DNA of 64,000 nucleotides from Posidonia oceanica (lineage: Eukaryota; Streptophyta; Magnoliopsida; Alismatales; Posidoniaceae). Below are positions 33,104 to 45,640 of the stretch, in pieces. The stretch is taken from contig JAZBRS010000049.1 of NCBI GenBank assembly GCA_037176725.1, positions 35,394,001 through 35,458,000 on the forward strand, read 5' to 3'. Within the stretch, counting starts at the first letter, position 1. Every line of letters starts with the position of its first letter. The position numbers and the translations under genes are program-made. The notes under the pieces were generated by a model. That model made no database searches and was not told where the DNA came from. It saw nothing but the letters and a program-made list of their open reading frames with translations.

Positions 33104-33479
33104 TGTGGATGTGGATTTGGATGTGAAGGTAACAATGCTTCCACGACGTTGTTAACTTTGTTGTGATCGCCACTCGCCTTTGGGTAGACAAGACACCTTG
33201 GGGGAGATTATGAAGATGTAGGTTCTCGGACCACTAGATCGATGGCTGGATGTCGTCTAGCGGCTCCCTCGTATTACGTAAGCGTTTTCCTTTCCTTTAA
33301 AACAAAAATAAAAAATAAAAAAATTTAGATTAGTTAAAGTGTAGTAGTCAGTAATAGAAGTAAACAGAAAATAACATAAGCAAATAGATCTAATACTAAC
33401 GTGGGGGGTGTTCCCTGCATGCATATACTATGGGTCCTATGCTAAGGAATGCAATATGAATTAAAAAGTAGATTGGAAG
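33104..33479 (-). repeat. 5' LTR of element C, truncated by element A
   Basis: 376 bases nearly identical to 23990-24362. The match ends at about 33474; GGAAG at 33475-33479 is the likely target duplication of element A. The other 1.1 kb of this LTR should lie beyond the 3' LTR of A. Confidence 0.85.
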
Positions 33480-36400
33480 TGTTGACACCCCATTTTGACA
33501 GGCTTAATCAATTGGAATCTCCTGGTGACTTCTGGATCCAAACCTAGGTCAAAACTACACATTCCTTTTCATCCTACCCTTCAAAACAAGCCCAAACATA
33601 ACCTAGAATTACGCCTCTTTCCCAAGCCCAAAAACTACCCAAAAATCATAGGAAAACTCACCATTCCCAACTTAGCAAACCTACCCAAAAACCCTCAAAT
33701 TTTCAAACCAAAACTACTCCCAAAAATCCAAGAAAACTTAGGTAAAACTATCCTTTTTCTACACCTCAAAAACCCTTCCAAAACCTTCCCAAAACCAAAC
33801 CCAAATCCTAGGACCAACACTAGAGACCTTAGGCCACACACTCCCCAAATTCCACCTCTTTTCAAAACCCCTAACCCCTTCATTGACCCAAATTATCCTT
33901 TTCTCTCTCCTAGATTATTCTTTTCTCTCTCCTCTCTCTCTCTCCTGATTATCCTCCTTCTTTTCATCCCCTTCTCTCCCTTCTTCTGGCTTGGCTGTGG
34001 GCCCCCCTTGTGCATCTATCTCTTCTGAATCTTATTCCTATTTTTATTTTATTTTTAGCCTTTTCCTTGATTTTCTAAAAAATATTTTCTTTCAACTCTT
34101 CCTTCTCCTCTTTATTCCCTCATTTCTCCCTTTTCTTCTTCCTTTTCCTTTTCTTTTCCTTTCTCTTACTAAATCTCTAAAAAATCCTTAAAAACCTTTA
34201 AAACCCTAAAACAAAAGGAAAGCAAACCAAAACCCTAAAAGAAATAATTAAAAACTTAAACAAACCATTAAAAACCAAAAACCTAACTAAATCTAGCTAA
34301 AATGGAAAACTAAGAATGCAACTTAAAAATGCAAAACAAACAAAAGGAAAATGCTGTAAAATCAAGGAAAAAACCAAAATGTAATCAAAACAAGTAAGAG
34401 TAAAATCCTATTAAAAAACAATCAAGAAAACAAATCCTAAGAAGAAAGAAAACAATTAAGAAAACATTAAGACAACTACTTAAGAAAAAGAGAAACTTAA
34501 CAATCCTAAAAAGAAACAATTTGAAAACTTAATTAAAAAAAATAATAATAATAACAAACAATCAAAAATCTAAAAACACTTAATCAAAACTTAACAGAAA
34601 AACTTAACTAAAAAATATTAAATTAACAAACAAAATCAAATCTAAAAGGAAACTTAAACAAAACCCTAAAAAGATTAAAATCAAAAATCTAAAACTCACC
34701 CTAATTAATCTAAAAACAAACTTTAAAAAAATCCTAATTAACATCCCAAGTGTTTAACAAGAAAAACATAATTAAAAAACAACTTAAAAGACTTAACAAA
34801 CATTTAAACAAAATCAAAAACAAATCAAAAACAAAGAAAACCCTAAAAACCCTAATCAAAACTAAATCTCTTTAAACCTAATTAACTTATTAAAAACAAT
34901 CGTTAAAAAACTTGATCAAAGTCCTAACTTAAAACACAACCATTCTAAAAACCTTTCCCATTTTTATTTTATTTTTACCTTTTTTATTTTCTTCTTCTTC
35001 CTCTTCTTCCTTTCTTTCTTCCTTTCCTTCCTTTCTTTCTTTTTTGTTTTTGTTTCTCCTCTTGGTCTGGCCCATTGGCCCATTCCTTCCTTTCCTTCCC
35101 TTTTTCTTTCTTTCTTTTTTTCTTTTCCTTCACGGCCCGGCCCGCACATCCTCTTCCTCCTCTTCCCTCCTTCTTCTTCCTCCACGATTCCTCTCGCCAG
35201 TCTCCCTCTTCTCTTCAAAAAAATTTCAATTCTCTTCTCCCACCCGATCACTTCAACCTCCAGCTCATCCTTCCTCTCTCGCGTCTCAGCAGGATCTCCG
35301 GGGGGCAATTAATGCCCGTCGCCTCCGGTCGTCCTTCCCTCTGCAGCAGCAGCCTCCCGCCGGTGGAGATTTGAAATCCACCGCGCTTCACTCCTCCCAG
35401 CAGCTGATAAAACCCATAGCTTCCTCCTCCTTCATCGCCTTTTGTCGTCTCGAGAGAGAGAGAGCATTCAGAGCCCAGAGAGCCACCCAGAATCCCCTCC
35501 TCTTCCACTGAAACCAAGCCTCCTTCTTCCTCCTTCATTCATCCCAACCAGAGCACCCAACTCCCTTCAAACCACCTCCAATTTTCATCCCCAAATCCAC
35601 CCAGACCACCACCATTACAGTCCTCCATTCAGCACCCAAATCCGCCCTGCAACCACCCCTCAGTTCCTCAAAACCCAAAACAGAACCCATCACCTCCACC
35701 TTCCAGAATTCCCTCCCATTCCGTCCCCAGAATTCCTTCAAACTCCGTCCAGAAACTCACCTAAACTCCACCTTCCAGAACCCCTAAACCATCAGCCCGA
35801 CAACTCTCCACAGCCGGAGCCATCCACAGCAAACACCTCTGCCTTTCTTTTCCAGAAAATCAACCCAGCAGCTCTCTTCTTCTCCAACCCCTTCTCGACC
35901 TTCCTGAGCATCCAGAAGCACTCACGAACCCTCCAGCAAGTCACCGCCACCTTTCTACTGATCCGGAGAACAGTACATCACCACCCCCACTTCAGGCGAC
36001 TTGCTGTGTACCCAAAAGTCACCGTTTCATCTTCTGACTGCAAAGCTTCACACCGAACGTTTGCGAAGCTCCAGAGGACTCCACTGAGCAGAGCTGGACG
36101 ATCGCAGCCCGTCGACGACCTCCGCAACGCTCAGACGAAGCTCGCCGTCTTCTGCAAAATCAACCAACGTCGGGGGAAGGATTCGGCCGTCGAATCAGAT
36201 ATTCCTCTGCACCAGTAGATTAGTTTGCTTCTTCTTCAGCTTCCTAGCCTCCTAGACTAGGGTTCTGCCGCCTCTTCCCCGGAGTCAACGCCACGGTCAA
36301 CTGCTTCTTCTCCGGCGAGCTCTGAGCTCAGATCGCCGCTCTGGTTAGCAGAAAGCAGCTCCGATCGTCGCCCGAGGACCGCACGGACCCTAGGATCACG

Positions 36401-36649
36401 CCGGTGCCATCAGAACGTCCTCCCGTCACGCCGATCGTCTTCCCTGCCTCTGAGCAGGTCTGCAGACTTCTGATGTCCTCTCCGGCCATCCCCAGGCTTC
36501 GTCATAGCCCTCCGACGCCTCGCCGACCTCCGCACGGCTCCGGAGCAGGCCGCCGCCGCACCAGCGCGCCCCCAACAGCCCCCATTCCTCCCCTCCGGCC
36601 ACTGGTAGCAATCTGCTACAGTGGCCGTTCTTCTGGCTTTCTACTGTGC

Positions 36650-37530
36650 ATTTATTTTCCTGTTACTAAGCTATTTTGTTACTAAATTGCATTTGCAGCT
36701 CCTGTTTTTAATTTATTACATTCTAGTCCTGCCTCTGTTTAAGATCCATTTAATTCTGAATTTAAATCATATGAAATTACATGAAAAATCCAAAAAACTG
36801 CCTAATTACATGTTAGTCCTTCTGCTATGTTTTCCTTTTATGTTTATTTTAGTTCAGGCCCTCTGGTTTTCCATTTTTGCATGTTAGTCCTTCAATCAAT
36901 AATCTGATTTAATGCTTATATTTTACCTTAGTGAATTACATTTTTAAACCCTGTTGTTTTCCTCATTTGCACTTTAGTCCTCTGTTCTGTTAACTTATGC
37001 ATTTATTTTTCAATTTTTCTTACTGCATTGCATTATTTCCCCCATACTTTCTGATTTTTGCATATAGGTCATTCATTAATGCACAGCATACATTTAAATG
37101 CACATTTTGCTTATAAAATTGCATTTTAGACCCTACATGTTTTAAAATTACATATAGGTCCTCTACATGCTTATAAAACTCATTTAAATACATATTTTTG
37201 CTTATAAAATTGCATTTTAGACCCTGCATATTTAAAAATTGCATGTAAGTCCTTTGTTTGCATTCTCAGACCATGTAGACCACTGTTTTGCTTACAAAAT
37301 TGCACTTTAGACCCTACATATTTCAAAATTGCATGTTAATCTCCCATATGATTTCAAAACTTATCCTAATGCATGTTTACCTTGTAAAATTGCATTTTGA
37401 ACCCTGTATTTTGCAAAATTGCACTCAGACCCTCCAGTTTCCAAAAACCTTGCATAAAAGCTCCCTAACTTTTCCAAATCTTTGCATTTAGATCCCCACT
37501 TTTTCAAAATTGCACATAAGTTCCCAAGTT
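36650..37530 (+). repeat. Degenerate repeats in LTR A
   Basis: About 15 loose copies of a 50-60-bp unit with AAATTGCATTTTAGACCCTG and TGCATATAGGTCCT-like parts. The reverse-complement counterpart is at about 48650-49460 in F. Confidence 0.7.
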
Positions 37531-38319
37531 TTCTGAAAGATCATTCTTAGGTCTTTTCTTGCATTTCTGCATGCATTGCACTCATGCATTCTTGCATTTG
37601 GCATTCCTGCACACACTTAAGCACACTTAGCTCCCATTTACATGGGAGGACCTGTTTTGCGCATCCCTAGGACCCCCTGTACACCTAGATCCATTCTTCT
37701 CCCCTGTTCTGGCCCCTCTGCCTTGAAGCTAGGATATCTTCAGATCCGGCCGTTGGATTTTCTCAATCAAGCTACCTGGACGACCCCGGCGGAGCACTCT
37801 TTAGCATGGAACAAGCAGTTTTCAGATCAGGCTTCAGATTTCCAAGGTAAGTCCTCCTGAACCCTTGCACAGCATTCATTTGCACACCATTTGCATTGCA
37901 TGCATGGTTTTTGCTTTCTGTTTCCTCGAGCATGTAGATTAGGAATCCCTCTTCTTATCTATTAACTCTGCCTCCTCTTTTCGCGTACCCTCAGTGCCTT
38001 GTGTTGCATTTCCCCTGGATTCATCACTAATTGTAACTTTCTTCCCCTCTTTTCATGATCTAATCGCATCGTGAGCTTTTGGCAGCGTGCGAGACGCTTC
38101 GTGGGACATTTTGGTGGGAAACAGTCACAAAACAGTGGTAATCCTTCCACTTGCTTCTTTTCCCCTTTGTAGGTCTTCACACCTACTCTGTGTGGTCCTT
38201 AAACAGTGTCTGTTCTCACACACGCACTGTTTGCTTCTCCTTTTGCTTCTCTTGTCCTTTCTCTTTGCATTTGCATCTGCTTGGCTTTATCGGTGTTTTA
38301 TTTCGCCTGTTTTGGCACC

Positions 38320-38690
38320 ATTTTGTGTGCCAACTTTGCTTTCTGCACCGTTTTGCGTGCCCGCTTCGTCTTTGGCACTATTTCACGTGCTCGCTTTCCT
38401 TTTGGCACCGTTTTGCGTGCCCGCTTTGCTTTGGCACCGTTTGCGTGCCTGCTTCGCTTTTGACACCGTTTTGCATGACCGCTTTCCTTTTGACACCGTT
38501 TTGTGTGCCCGCTTTCCTTTCTTGCACCGTTTTGCGTGCCGTTCTTGTTTTCTGCACCGTTTCACATGCCGCTCTTGTTTTCTGCACCGTTTCGCGTGCT
38601 GACTTTGTTTTCTCGCACCGTTTCGCTTGCCGAACTCGTTTTCTTGCACCGTTTCGCGTGCCGCTCTCGTTTCTCTCGTTGTTTCGCGTG
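38320..38690 (+). repeat. Tandem array in LTR A, about 30-bp unit
   Basis: About 12 copies of GGCACCGTTTTGCGTGCCCG then CTTTGCTTTT. GGCAC and GTGCC face each other across ten bases in several units. The same array is longer in solo LTR F (47290-47930). Confidence 0.85.
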
Positions 38691-38962
38691 TTTTACGCCA
38701 TTTTCTCTTATATGTCGCCTACATCGCTTGGTTTTATCGTCGTTTTGCTTTTTTCGCTTGCATTTGCATATAAGGCAGTGATGCTTACTGCCTGGAGTTT
38801 TCACGGACCAGGTTTCGATCAGTTCGGAACACAGACAGCGTTGCTGAGCACTTAAACTGCACATTTACTTCCTTGCATTTCATCCCATCACTTAGAGCAC
38901 ACCTTTGAGCATTCATTCAGGCATTCATTGGCATTTAGGCATTCAAACCTGCATTCTCCTGT

Positions 38963-39053
38963 GTATGCGAGCGTAAGCCTAGAAAAACCGATTCTCGAGC
39001 GTATCGGGGGTGCCTAACACCTTCCCCGCACGTAACAGGAGTCCTTGCCTAAT
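38963..39053 (+). promoter_or_regulatory. Conserved R/U5 block of LTR A
   Basis: It contains TATGCGAGCGTAAGCCT, ACCGATTC, TCGGGGGTGCCTAACACC, TTCCCCGCACGTAACAGG and AGTCCTT. It matches 21985-22085 of element E and 46918-47012 of F (reverse). GGTG and CACC can pair, nested in GGGG/CCCC. Possibly a 3'-end-processing or packaging element (inference). Confidence 0.6.
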
Positions 39054-39401
39054 CTTTTGGCCCGCAATGACCATATTGCCCTTATCCTAGGCATGAGTCA
39101 TCTCATTTGCATTCATTTGCATTTATTTTCTTTTGCATTGCTTTGCATTGCATCTTTTGCTTGGTTTTGCATGTTAACTCACGCATTTCCCCTTGTTTTC
39201 CTTGTCTCCCGATAATAGACACGGTGGTGACTCTGAATTGTCTTATCTTCTTCTTTTCTTATCTTTTCTCCTCTATTTTAAGTGTTTTCGAGTTGAGCCC
39301 TCCTCCTCGGACATAGCCGCTTATAGTGAGCCTGATTCCGATCGGTGCACGTGAGCTTCTGGCAGTGTGCATGGACGATCTGAACACCGGGATTACTACA
39401 G

Positions 39402-39419
39402 TGGCGACTCCGCTGGGGA
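39402..39419 (+). other. Primer binding site of element A
   Basis: TGGCGACTCCGCTGGGGA, one base after the LTR. Its complement ends in CCA and fits a plant arginine tRNA, the primer reported for Ogre elements (recalled, to be checked). Confidence 0.8.
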
Positions 39420-40738
39420 AGCTTGACTCCGGTTTTCGTTTTTGCCTTTTCGCTTGCCGCTTTCGCAGTTCTGCTTGCTTTTGTCTGCCTCTTTGCCTGT
39501 TTTGGTCGCTCTTCTGTGCAAGCTCCTAGCAAGTCGCCTTGTGGTTACTTTGCTTAGGTTTTGCACCCCCCTCGGCTACTTTTGCCTTGGTTTTTGCTAT
39601 GTTTTGCTCTACTTTGTCCAATTTGCTTGTTTACTTGCCTGTTTCCTTGCTTCTGCTCTTATTTGCTTTACAGTTTGCTTGTCCTTATCTTTCTTTATTT
39701 TGCTTACTTATTATTGCTTTATTTTCTGCACAATGTATGTCTACATACTTGCCTGGCAACAATGCATGCTTTTTGAATGATGAATGCTTCTTTTACACAC
39801 TTGCTATGTCACTACACACGCACATGCCCTGTATATATGCCTTTTGACATGATGAATACTTTCCCTTCACTATCATGCTCACGAACACTCACACATGCCA
39901 TGCACCTGCCTTTTGCTGTGTTGTATGCTGTTTGCCTACCATACTTGACTGATTTTCTTCCCTTTTGCACATGCCATGCCTAGGATAGTAGAGACTGTTT
40001 GCTCTCCCTGTGGTTAACTAAAAATGGCAAGTAAAAAGAACTTCTAGGAGCAACTAGAGACTTCAAACAATCCTTCACCCCCTTGGGTTAATAAAATGCG
40101 CAAGATAAAAAAACTCTGAGCATTTGCATAAGCATCATATAGGGCATGCATTCTTCTCATCTGAGTCCACCTACTAGTTTGCGAAGGATGGTCCCGACCT
40201 CTTGTTCCACCGCTTTTGGCGTGGGTCAAGTCAGTCGGTCTATCCCCCCTTTGTCCAAGGGTCGTGTCGGTGTAGTGGAGTATACTGCCCACGATTTGGC
40301 GGGGTCAGGGCCACCAACGCACCACCCTGTTATTTCCTCAGCTTTGGCTAGGAGTTCGACAGGGAGTCTACTTTTTCTGACCCGAGTCGATGACTCGTAC
40401 ACCTGGGGATACCCGAAGTAGATCACCTACTAGGATACACTAGATAGGTGAAGGGGGCATACTAGAAAGCACGCATATCATTCATGCCATCTAACTTAAC
40501 TCATTTGCATTTGTCTTTCAGTTTCTAATCCTTGTTTGTCTCTATCTGTATCAGCAGTGATCGGTAAGCGAGTTCCCTTTGCTGGAGCTTGAGTACCGTC
40601 CCTTTCTGACACCCTTGTTGCGACCTTGTTCGCGACCATTCCCCTTCCGAGCTATCCGCCTTTGCGACGATAGCTCCTATTAGGAATCGCCATTTGCATA
40701 CCCGTCGCAGTCCTATTCTCACGCGCTCTAGGTCAGTA
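39420..40738 (+). other. Element A 5' leader
   Basis: About 1.3 kb, no convincing gene. The first half is T/G/C-rich with TTTGCTT repeats; the second half (40165-40330) is conserved with 22840-23010 in element E. Confidence 0.6.
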
Positions 40739-43345
40739 ATGGCCCAGTACGTCAGTGAGCCTCTCTTTACTCCTGTCACGGAGGGTGTTTCCGCTCCGGC
40801 CCCTCCGATTGCTCCTTCTGCCCCCTTTGTTCCCCCTCCGACGCCAGGATTTCCTCCCCTGACGCCTCTAGGATCTCAGTATGTCCCGGGACACTGGCAA
40901 GCATCTCTTCCTCCGGATCCAATCGCCGAGTCTATCTTGATGACCGTTACTCGCATTTCGGAAACGCCATTGCCCCCTCCTTCCTAGGGATACGTCGCCT
41001 TTGACATCCCTCCTACCGCTGCTGGGACTTTTGCTATAGCACCTACCCCCTGAACAGTCTGTGTCCGTGCCATTTGCCTCTCAATCCTCGCCGGCACTGC
41101 ACTTCAGCGTTCCTACTGACGGAACGCCTGAGGCTCAGTACCAGCACCTGATGGAGCTTGCCTAGAGACTGCAGGGCATGGCTCTATCGGTTCGTCCCTC
41201 CTGTGCTCTTGTCGTTCCTGAGGTTCCTTTGAGGCCAGTTCCTGCATTTCATGCATCTACCTCTACACCTCCGCCTCGACCATCGTCTCAACTGCTCACG
41301 GTTCCGACGATGGGGGCCCGTTTACCGCCTCCTTCTGCACAACACTTGGCACAGCATGCTCCTCTTCCCCCTGGTGGTTAGTCCTTTGGACTGGCTGGAG
41401 CCCAGTACCCCACTAGCTCGCTGTCTGGCACCCCGCCTGTACAGCAACTAGTGCTCCAGCATCCTGCCCCTCCCACAGCACAGCATGTCATCTACCCTCC
41501 TCCCTTGCATCAGGCCCAGAACCCTGCATTCATCCCTGCATACACGGTTCCCCAACACGGATACGTCGGCCATCCCGTTGCTCCACCAAGCGACGCTATG
41601 GTAGATCCGGAGGTGCACCTAGGTGCGACCCATTCGGCGTATGTGCTCATTACCCTTGCCGATCCCTCTCCTATGGTAGCAAATCCAGACCCCATCAACA
41701 ATCAGATGGACGTCTTGGAGAAGGCATTACGACTAGTGCAGGGTACTGAGCACCAGACCTACCAATTTCGGGACCTCTGCTGCTTTCCAGAGGCGGTACT
41801 CCCTCTGAAGTTCAAAATCCCAGACTTCGAGAAATACAATGGTAGGGGCTGCCCCGTAGCACACCTGAAGGCGTATTGCGGTGATCTCGCTCAGCTTCAG
41901 GCTGATGAGAGGTTGCTGATCCGCCTGTTCCAGAAGAGCTTGACCGAGCCGGGGCTCAAGTGGTTCACATCGCTTGATATGTCAGCCATCAAGACTTGCA
42001 GCGACCTCAGTCAGGCGTTCCTAGAACAGTACTCCTTCAACCTCGATCTAGTCCCAAAGCGGGCGGACTTGATCGCAATTAAGCAGAATTCCAGCGAGCC
42101 GTTCGGGGAGTACGTCGGCCGCTGGCGTGCCCTTGCTTCACAGATCCGAGATAGACCCTCTGACGAGGAGTCTATTGAGATCGTTATCAAAGGGGTGCAG
42201 CCATCTCTTGGAGCTCTGCTTAGCATCCAGCCAGTCACTACTTTTGCAGCACTTAACCGAGTTGGAGCGCGCGTGGAGAGTTCTTTGCGGAGTGGCAACT
42301 TCCCGGCTCTCTCTGCGTTCGCTAAGCAGGCCGCGATTAGTAGTAACAGTGCCAACTGCAGCACCTCCAACAACAACAGCGGCAGCAGCAACAACCGTCC
42401 AAAGAAGAAAGACTCGCCGAAAACCGTTGTTGCATTCGTCGACTCTCCTGCTGTGCCTGTTCACTTGCCGTCCCGGCCTGCCCCAGCTCAGATGGTGTAT
42501 GCTCCTGCACCTAGGAATCCACCTACACCACAGATCACAACCACCGCTAGACCGGTCTACCTCGCTGCATCGGTTCAGCAAGGCTCATACCAGAGGCAAA
42601 GAAGACCACCCAGAGAAGCGGAAGTTTGCCCCACTGGTGGAACCGCTCATGGTCATCTTGCCGAAGGTTGCATCGCTCCTGAAGTTCCCGGAGGTTCGCC
42701 CACCCCCAAATCCTTTGCCGCATTGGTTTAAGGCGAACCTCTTCTGCAATTTCCATCGAAGCGTCAGGCATTCGACGGACAATTGCTACTCCCTGCGGAA
42801 CACTATTCAGGATCTAATCGAATTAGGAACGATTGTAATTGACACGCACGAGGCATCCACTCAAGCACACACACATGCATCTGCACATTCAGCTGTTCCC
42901 CCTCATTCTGGCATCATCCACCAACCCCTACCGGAGCACACTTATCCGGGAGGGGCAGGAACCTCAGGCATTCACTCTCGCTTCTCTTCTGGGCCTACTA
43001 CCTTTGTCGTAGACCCTTCTGATCTTATTTCTGATATCTCTGAGCCTTTCTCTATCAATCTCTATCTAGCGGCAGTTGCCGGCTTCGAGTCGGGAATTCA
43101 CATGATCCGACCGCGTGCCAGGCCGGAGCGCTCCTTCGCGCCCTCTGCTGTGCTTCCTCAGGCTCACCCCCTGTAAACCTCCTAGCTAGGGCCCAGCCTA
43201 GATCCGCTGTCCACCTCTTAGGACAGCCTCAGCTAGAATCCCCTGTACATCTTCTAGGTAGATCTCAGCCAGTCCCTGCCTTCCCACCCCAACAACCTTA
43301 CCATTTATATAGACTTCAGTATCCAATAGGTCCCCCTGTAACCCC
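40739..43345 (+). pseudogene. Element A gag
   Basis: Starts MAQYVSEPLFTPVTEG at 40739. The N-terminal third is Pro-rich. The Retrotrans_gag core lies at about 41800-42240: LPLKFKIPDFEKYNGRGCP, HLKAYCGDLAQ, LIRLFQKSLTEPGLKWFTSL, LSQAFLEQYSFN and FGEYVGRWRALASQI. After a frameshift near 42600 comes the zinc knuckle CNFHRSVRHSTDNC (42745-42786) and NTIQDLIELGTI. Three imperfect 12-residue repeats around VHLLGQPQLES lie at about 43166-43280. TAG stops at 40985, 41162 and 41380 are all explained by CAG. Indels near 41048, 42600 and 43170 shift the frame. Confidence 0.82.
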
Positions 43346-45640
43346 TCCTGTGCTCGCAGCACGTGCTCCGATGGTTATTGATTTAACCCTAGACACCCAA
43401 CGCGTCCCTTACAGCTACGCCACAGAAATGTGTGCGGAAGTAACACGATCGGGGAGGGTCTATAGACCCCCAGCACCGGCAATTAGGCCAAATCACCCTG
43501 AACCTACTATGACCCCATCCTCTAACCAACCCATAGCAGATCCGGCCTCAAACCAACCCGTAGCAAGCCAAATCCCTGCCCAACCTGTAGCGGCCCAATC
43601 TCCTGCCACTACCCCTTTAGAGCTTGCCAAAACAACCCCTCCTACTGCCAAGAAAAACCAACCCAAAGCTGACATAACCTCCCAACTTAAGAAGGTCAAA
43701 GCCGACATTTCCATCTAGGACCAAATCCACACCTCTGCCGAACACCGCGAATCTTTTCTTCGCGTGTTCCAAGCCACCTGTGTGTCCCAATCCATTGAGC
43801 CTTCAGCCTTGGAAAGCATGGTAGGGATGATTGCGGAGCCCCAGGTCATCTCTTTTACGAGTGATGAGCTGCCTCCGGCAAGGATTAATCACAATCAACC
43901 CCTGTTCGTCACGGTTCAGTTCAAAAACTTTCGCATTCCCCTAACGCTGGTTGATAACGGGTCAGGCCTTAACGTCTGCCCCTTGCGTACTGCAACTAAG
44001 CTCGGATTCAAAGCCGAGGACATCACACCAGCCGTGAAAGGAATGACAGCTTTTGACAACACCCACCATGACGCTCTGGGGATCCTGATTATTCCTCTTG
44101 CCATTGGCCGGGTCATATTCGATGTAGAATTCTATGTCGTCGACTTGAAGCCAAACTTAAACTTCCTGCTTGGGCGCCCTTGGCTCCACAAGCATCAGGT
44201 CCTTCCCTCGACCCTCCATCGAATGATAAAGTACCGTCACGGTAATGATGTCATTGTCGTCATGGTGGAGAACTTTGAGAAGGAGCGGATCGAGGCAGTC
44301 TCCCCCGTCTCTTCACAAACTATCCCGTTTGACCCCGAGACTTCCGAAGCCTTGTATCGCGTTAATCGGTGCGAGCCGGTTAACTTCATTCCTGATCTTG
44401 AACGCGCCAACTCCTTGGCCATTCACAACAACCCCTTTCGAATGGTCGAGAATGTATGTCACAGGTGGGGTTACATAAAGGGTACACCGCTCGGGCGTCA
44501 CGGCCAGGGGATCGCAGAGCCGATCGTAGCGGCGGAGCGGAGGAAATCTGAAGGCCTCGGTTATGAGCCCAAGCTCAACGAAGATCACTGCTTTCAACTC
44601 AAGAATCAGGAACCTGCCATCCCCAGAGACCTCACTAACTTCACCAGTGCAGGAGTTCTGGGATCAACTGACGATCAAGTCACGGTGCCAACAGAAGATT
44701 GGGTCTGCATTGAGGACTACTACTCGGATGAGGAGCAGTCTGGCGCAGTAGAGGCAGTCCCAACCGGCAGCAAGGCTCTGATCAGCACGGAGGCGCCACG
44801 GTCAGTTTGTTTGGCCATTCCTTCAGCAGATACAGCAGACTCTGTGGCAGAACTGATAAGCTCTTACATTTCTGCAGCCACATCTGCATTACGAGCACAG
44901 GCAACAGCAGCAGCTCAGAAGTCAGAGACACTCCTTCTGGCACAGGCAGGCAGGCTACCCGCGGTCACAGTCGCATCAGTACCGCTGTCACTCTCTCTAG
45001 AGGGACAGTCAGTCAATTCAGTCAGCAGCGTGACTCGGCCCACTTCAGCAGCCGCATCACCGAGGATGCAGCCGACGCAGTCCGCTTCACATCCTCCTGC
45101 CGCCAAACAGCAACTCTCATGGCAGGCCCCCATGGCGTCAGAAGCCGCACTCTCACAGTCACAACCAGATGCAGAGGACCAATTGAGCACCATAGTCTCC
45201 CAGCCCTTGAGCCCTCAGAAGAGCACCTCTGCCTACCCTCTAACTGCAACAGTGACCCTGGCAACGTACCCATCTGTGGCCCCGCTGACTAGTCTGTTTG
45301 GATCTCCGATGCCGAAGCTGCCGCTATCAGGCGCGCCCGTGAGCCAGACCATGCAAATACCAAGGGCAGCGATCCATCTTGCAGCCGGGCCAGAGCCGCA
45401 GGCCCCCAACGCCTACTACATCGACTCACCCTCGGATGAGGAGGAAGGAGTGGCGATAGAAGCCCAGGTCGATTCATGGATGTCCGACTTAGAGTTACTT
45501 TACCAAGAACAGCTCAAGTCGATAGTAGAAGACCTGGTGGAGCATCAAGGCGCAGAAAGGAAAAGGAAAGCTGCTGCGAGAAGACCATGCCTCTATCATG
45601 GTCCTAGAAGAAGACTCGGCAGTACCGGACTCCCCTAGAC
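43346..45640 (+). pseudogene. Element A protease and protease-RT linker
   Basis: It opens with PMVIDLTLDTQRVPYSYA; the QLKKVKADISI motif is followed by TAG at 43716-43718, where the family usually has Trp. The retropepsin holds LVDNGSGLNVCPL with the active site Asp-Asn-Gly at 43953-43961, a D-N-G form I recall as usual in this lineage, and FLLGRPWLHKHQ near 44163. WGYIKGTPLGRHGQGI (44467-44515) is the G-patch-like segment that follows it. From about 44800 the frame is Ser/Thr/Ala/Pro-rich linker. The frame is lost near 45590. Only one protease domain is present, unlike element B. Confidence 0.82.

Larger units (their letters stand above)
23990..33479 (-). mobile_element. Element C: gag-only, pol-less LTR retrotransposon
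   Basis: Minus-strand element. The 3' LTR is at 23990-25448, the polypurine tract reads down from 25463, a 3' UTR follows (split by solo LTR D), gag is at 31726-29109, the leader at 31727-33081, the primer site at 33098-33082, and the 5' LTR at 33104-33479 is cut by element A. There is no protease, RT or integrase between gag and 3' UTR. Its gag zinc knuckle and its 3' UTR both match element B, so it is a deletion derivative of that lineage needing enzymes in trans. CACAG at 23985-23989 is the probable left target duplication. Confidence 0.85.
33480..39400 (+). repeat. 5' LTR of element A (5921 bp)
   Basis: It starts TGTTGACACCCC and ends GGGATTACTACA. Composition is strongly zoned: pyrimidine-rich at 33500-34190, A-rich at 34190-34960, T/C-rich at 34960-35600, C-rich at 35600-36600, then degenerate repeats of a GCATTTTAGACCCT-like unit at 36650-37530. 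A tandem array lies at 38320-38690. A TATA-like TATAAGG is at about 38769. The R/U5 block is at 38963-39053. ORFs in it, such as 35442-36218, look like byproducts of biased composition. Confidence 0.92.

Noticed and set aside
23990..33479. Class II transposon termini around 23990 and 33104
   Set aside because: The repeats are direct, with TG...CA ends, primer site and polypurine tract, so they are LTRs.
35442..36218. 258-codon Pro/His/Ser-rich ORF in the 5' LTR of A (204-codon version at 62740)
   Set aside because: C-rich LTR sequence; the reading frame is not maintained between the two LTR copies and no domain is visible.
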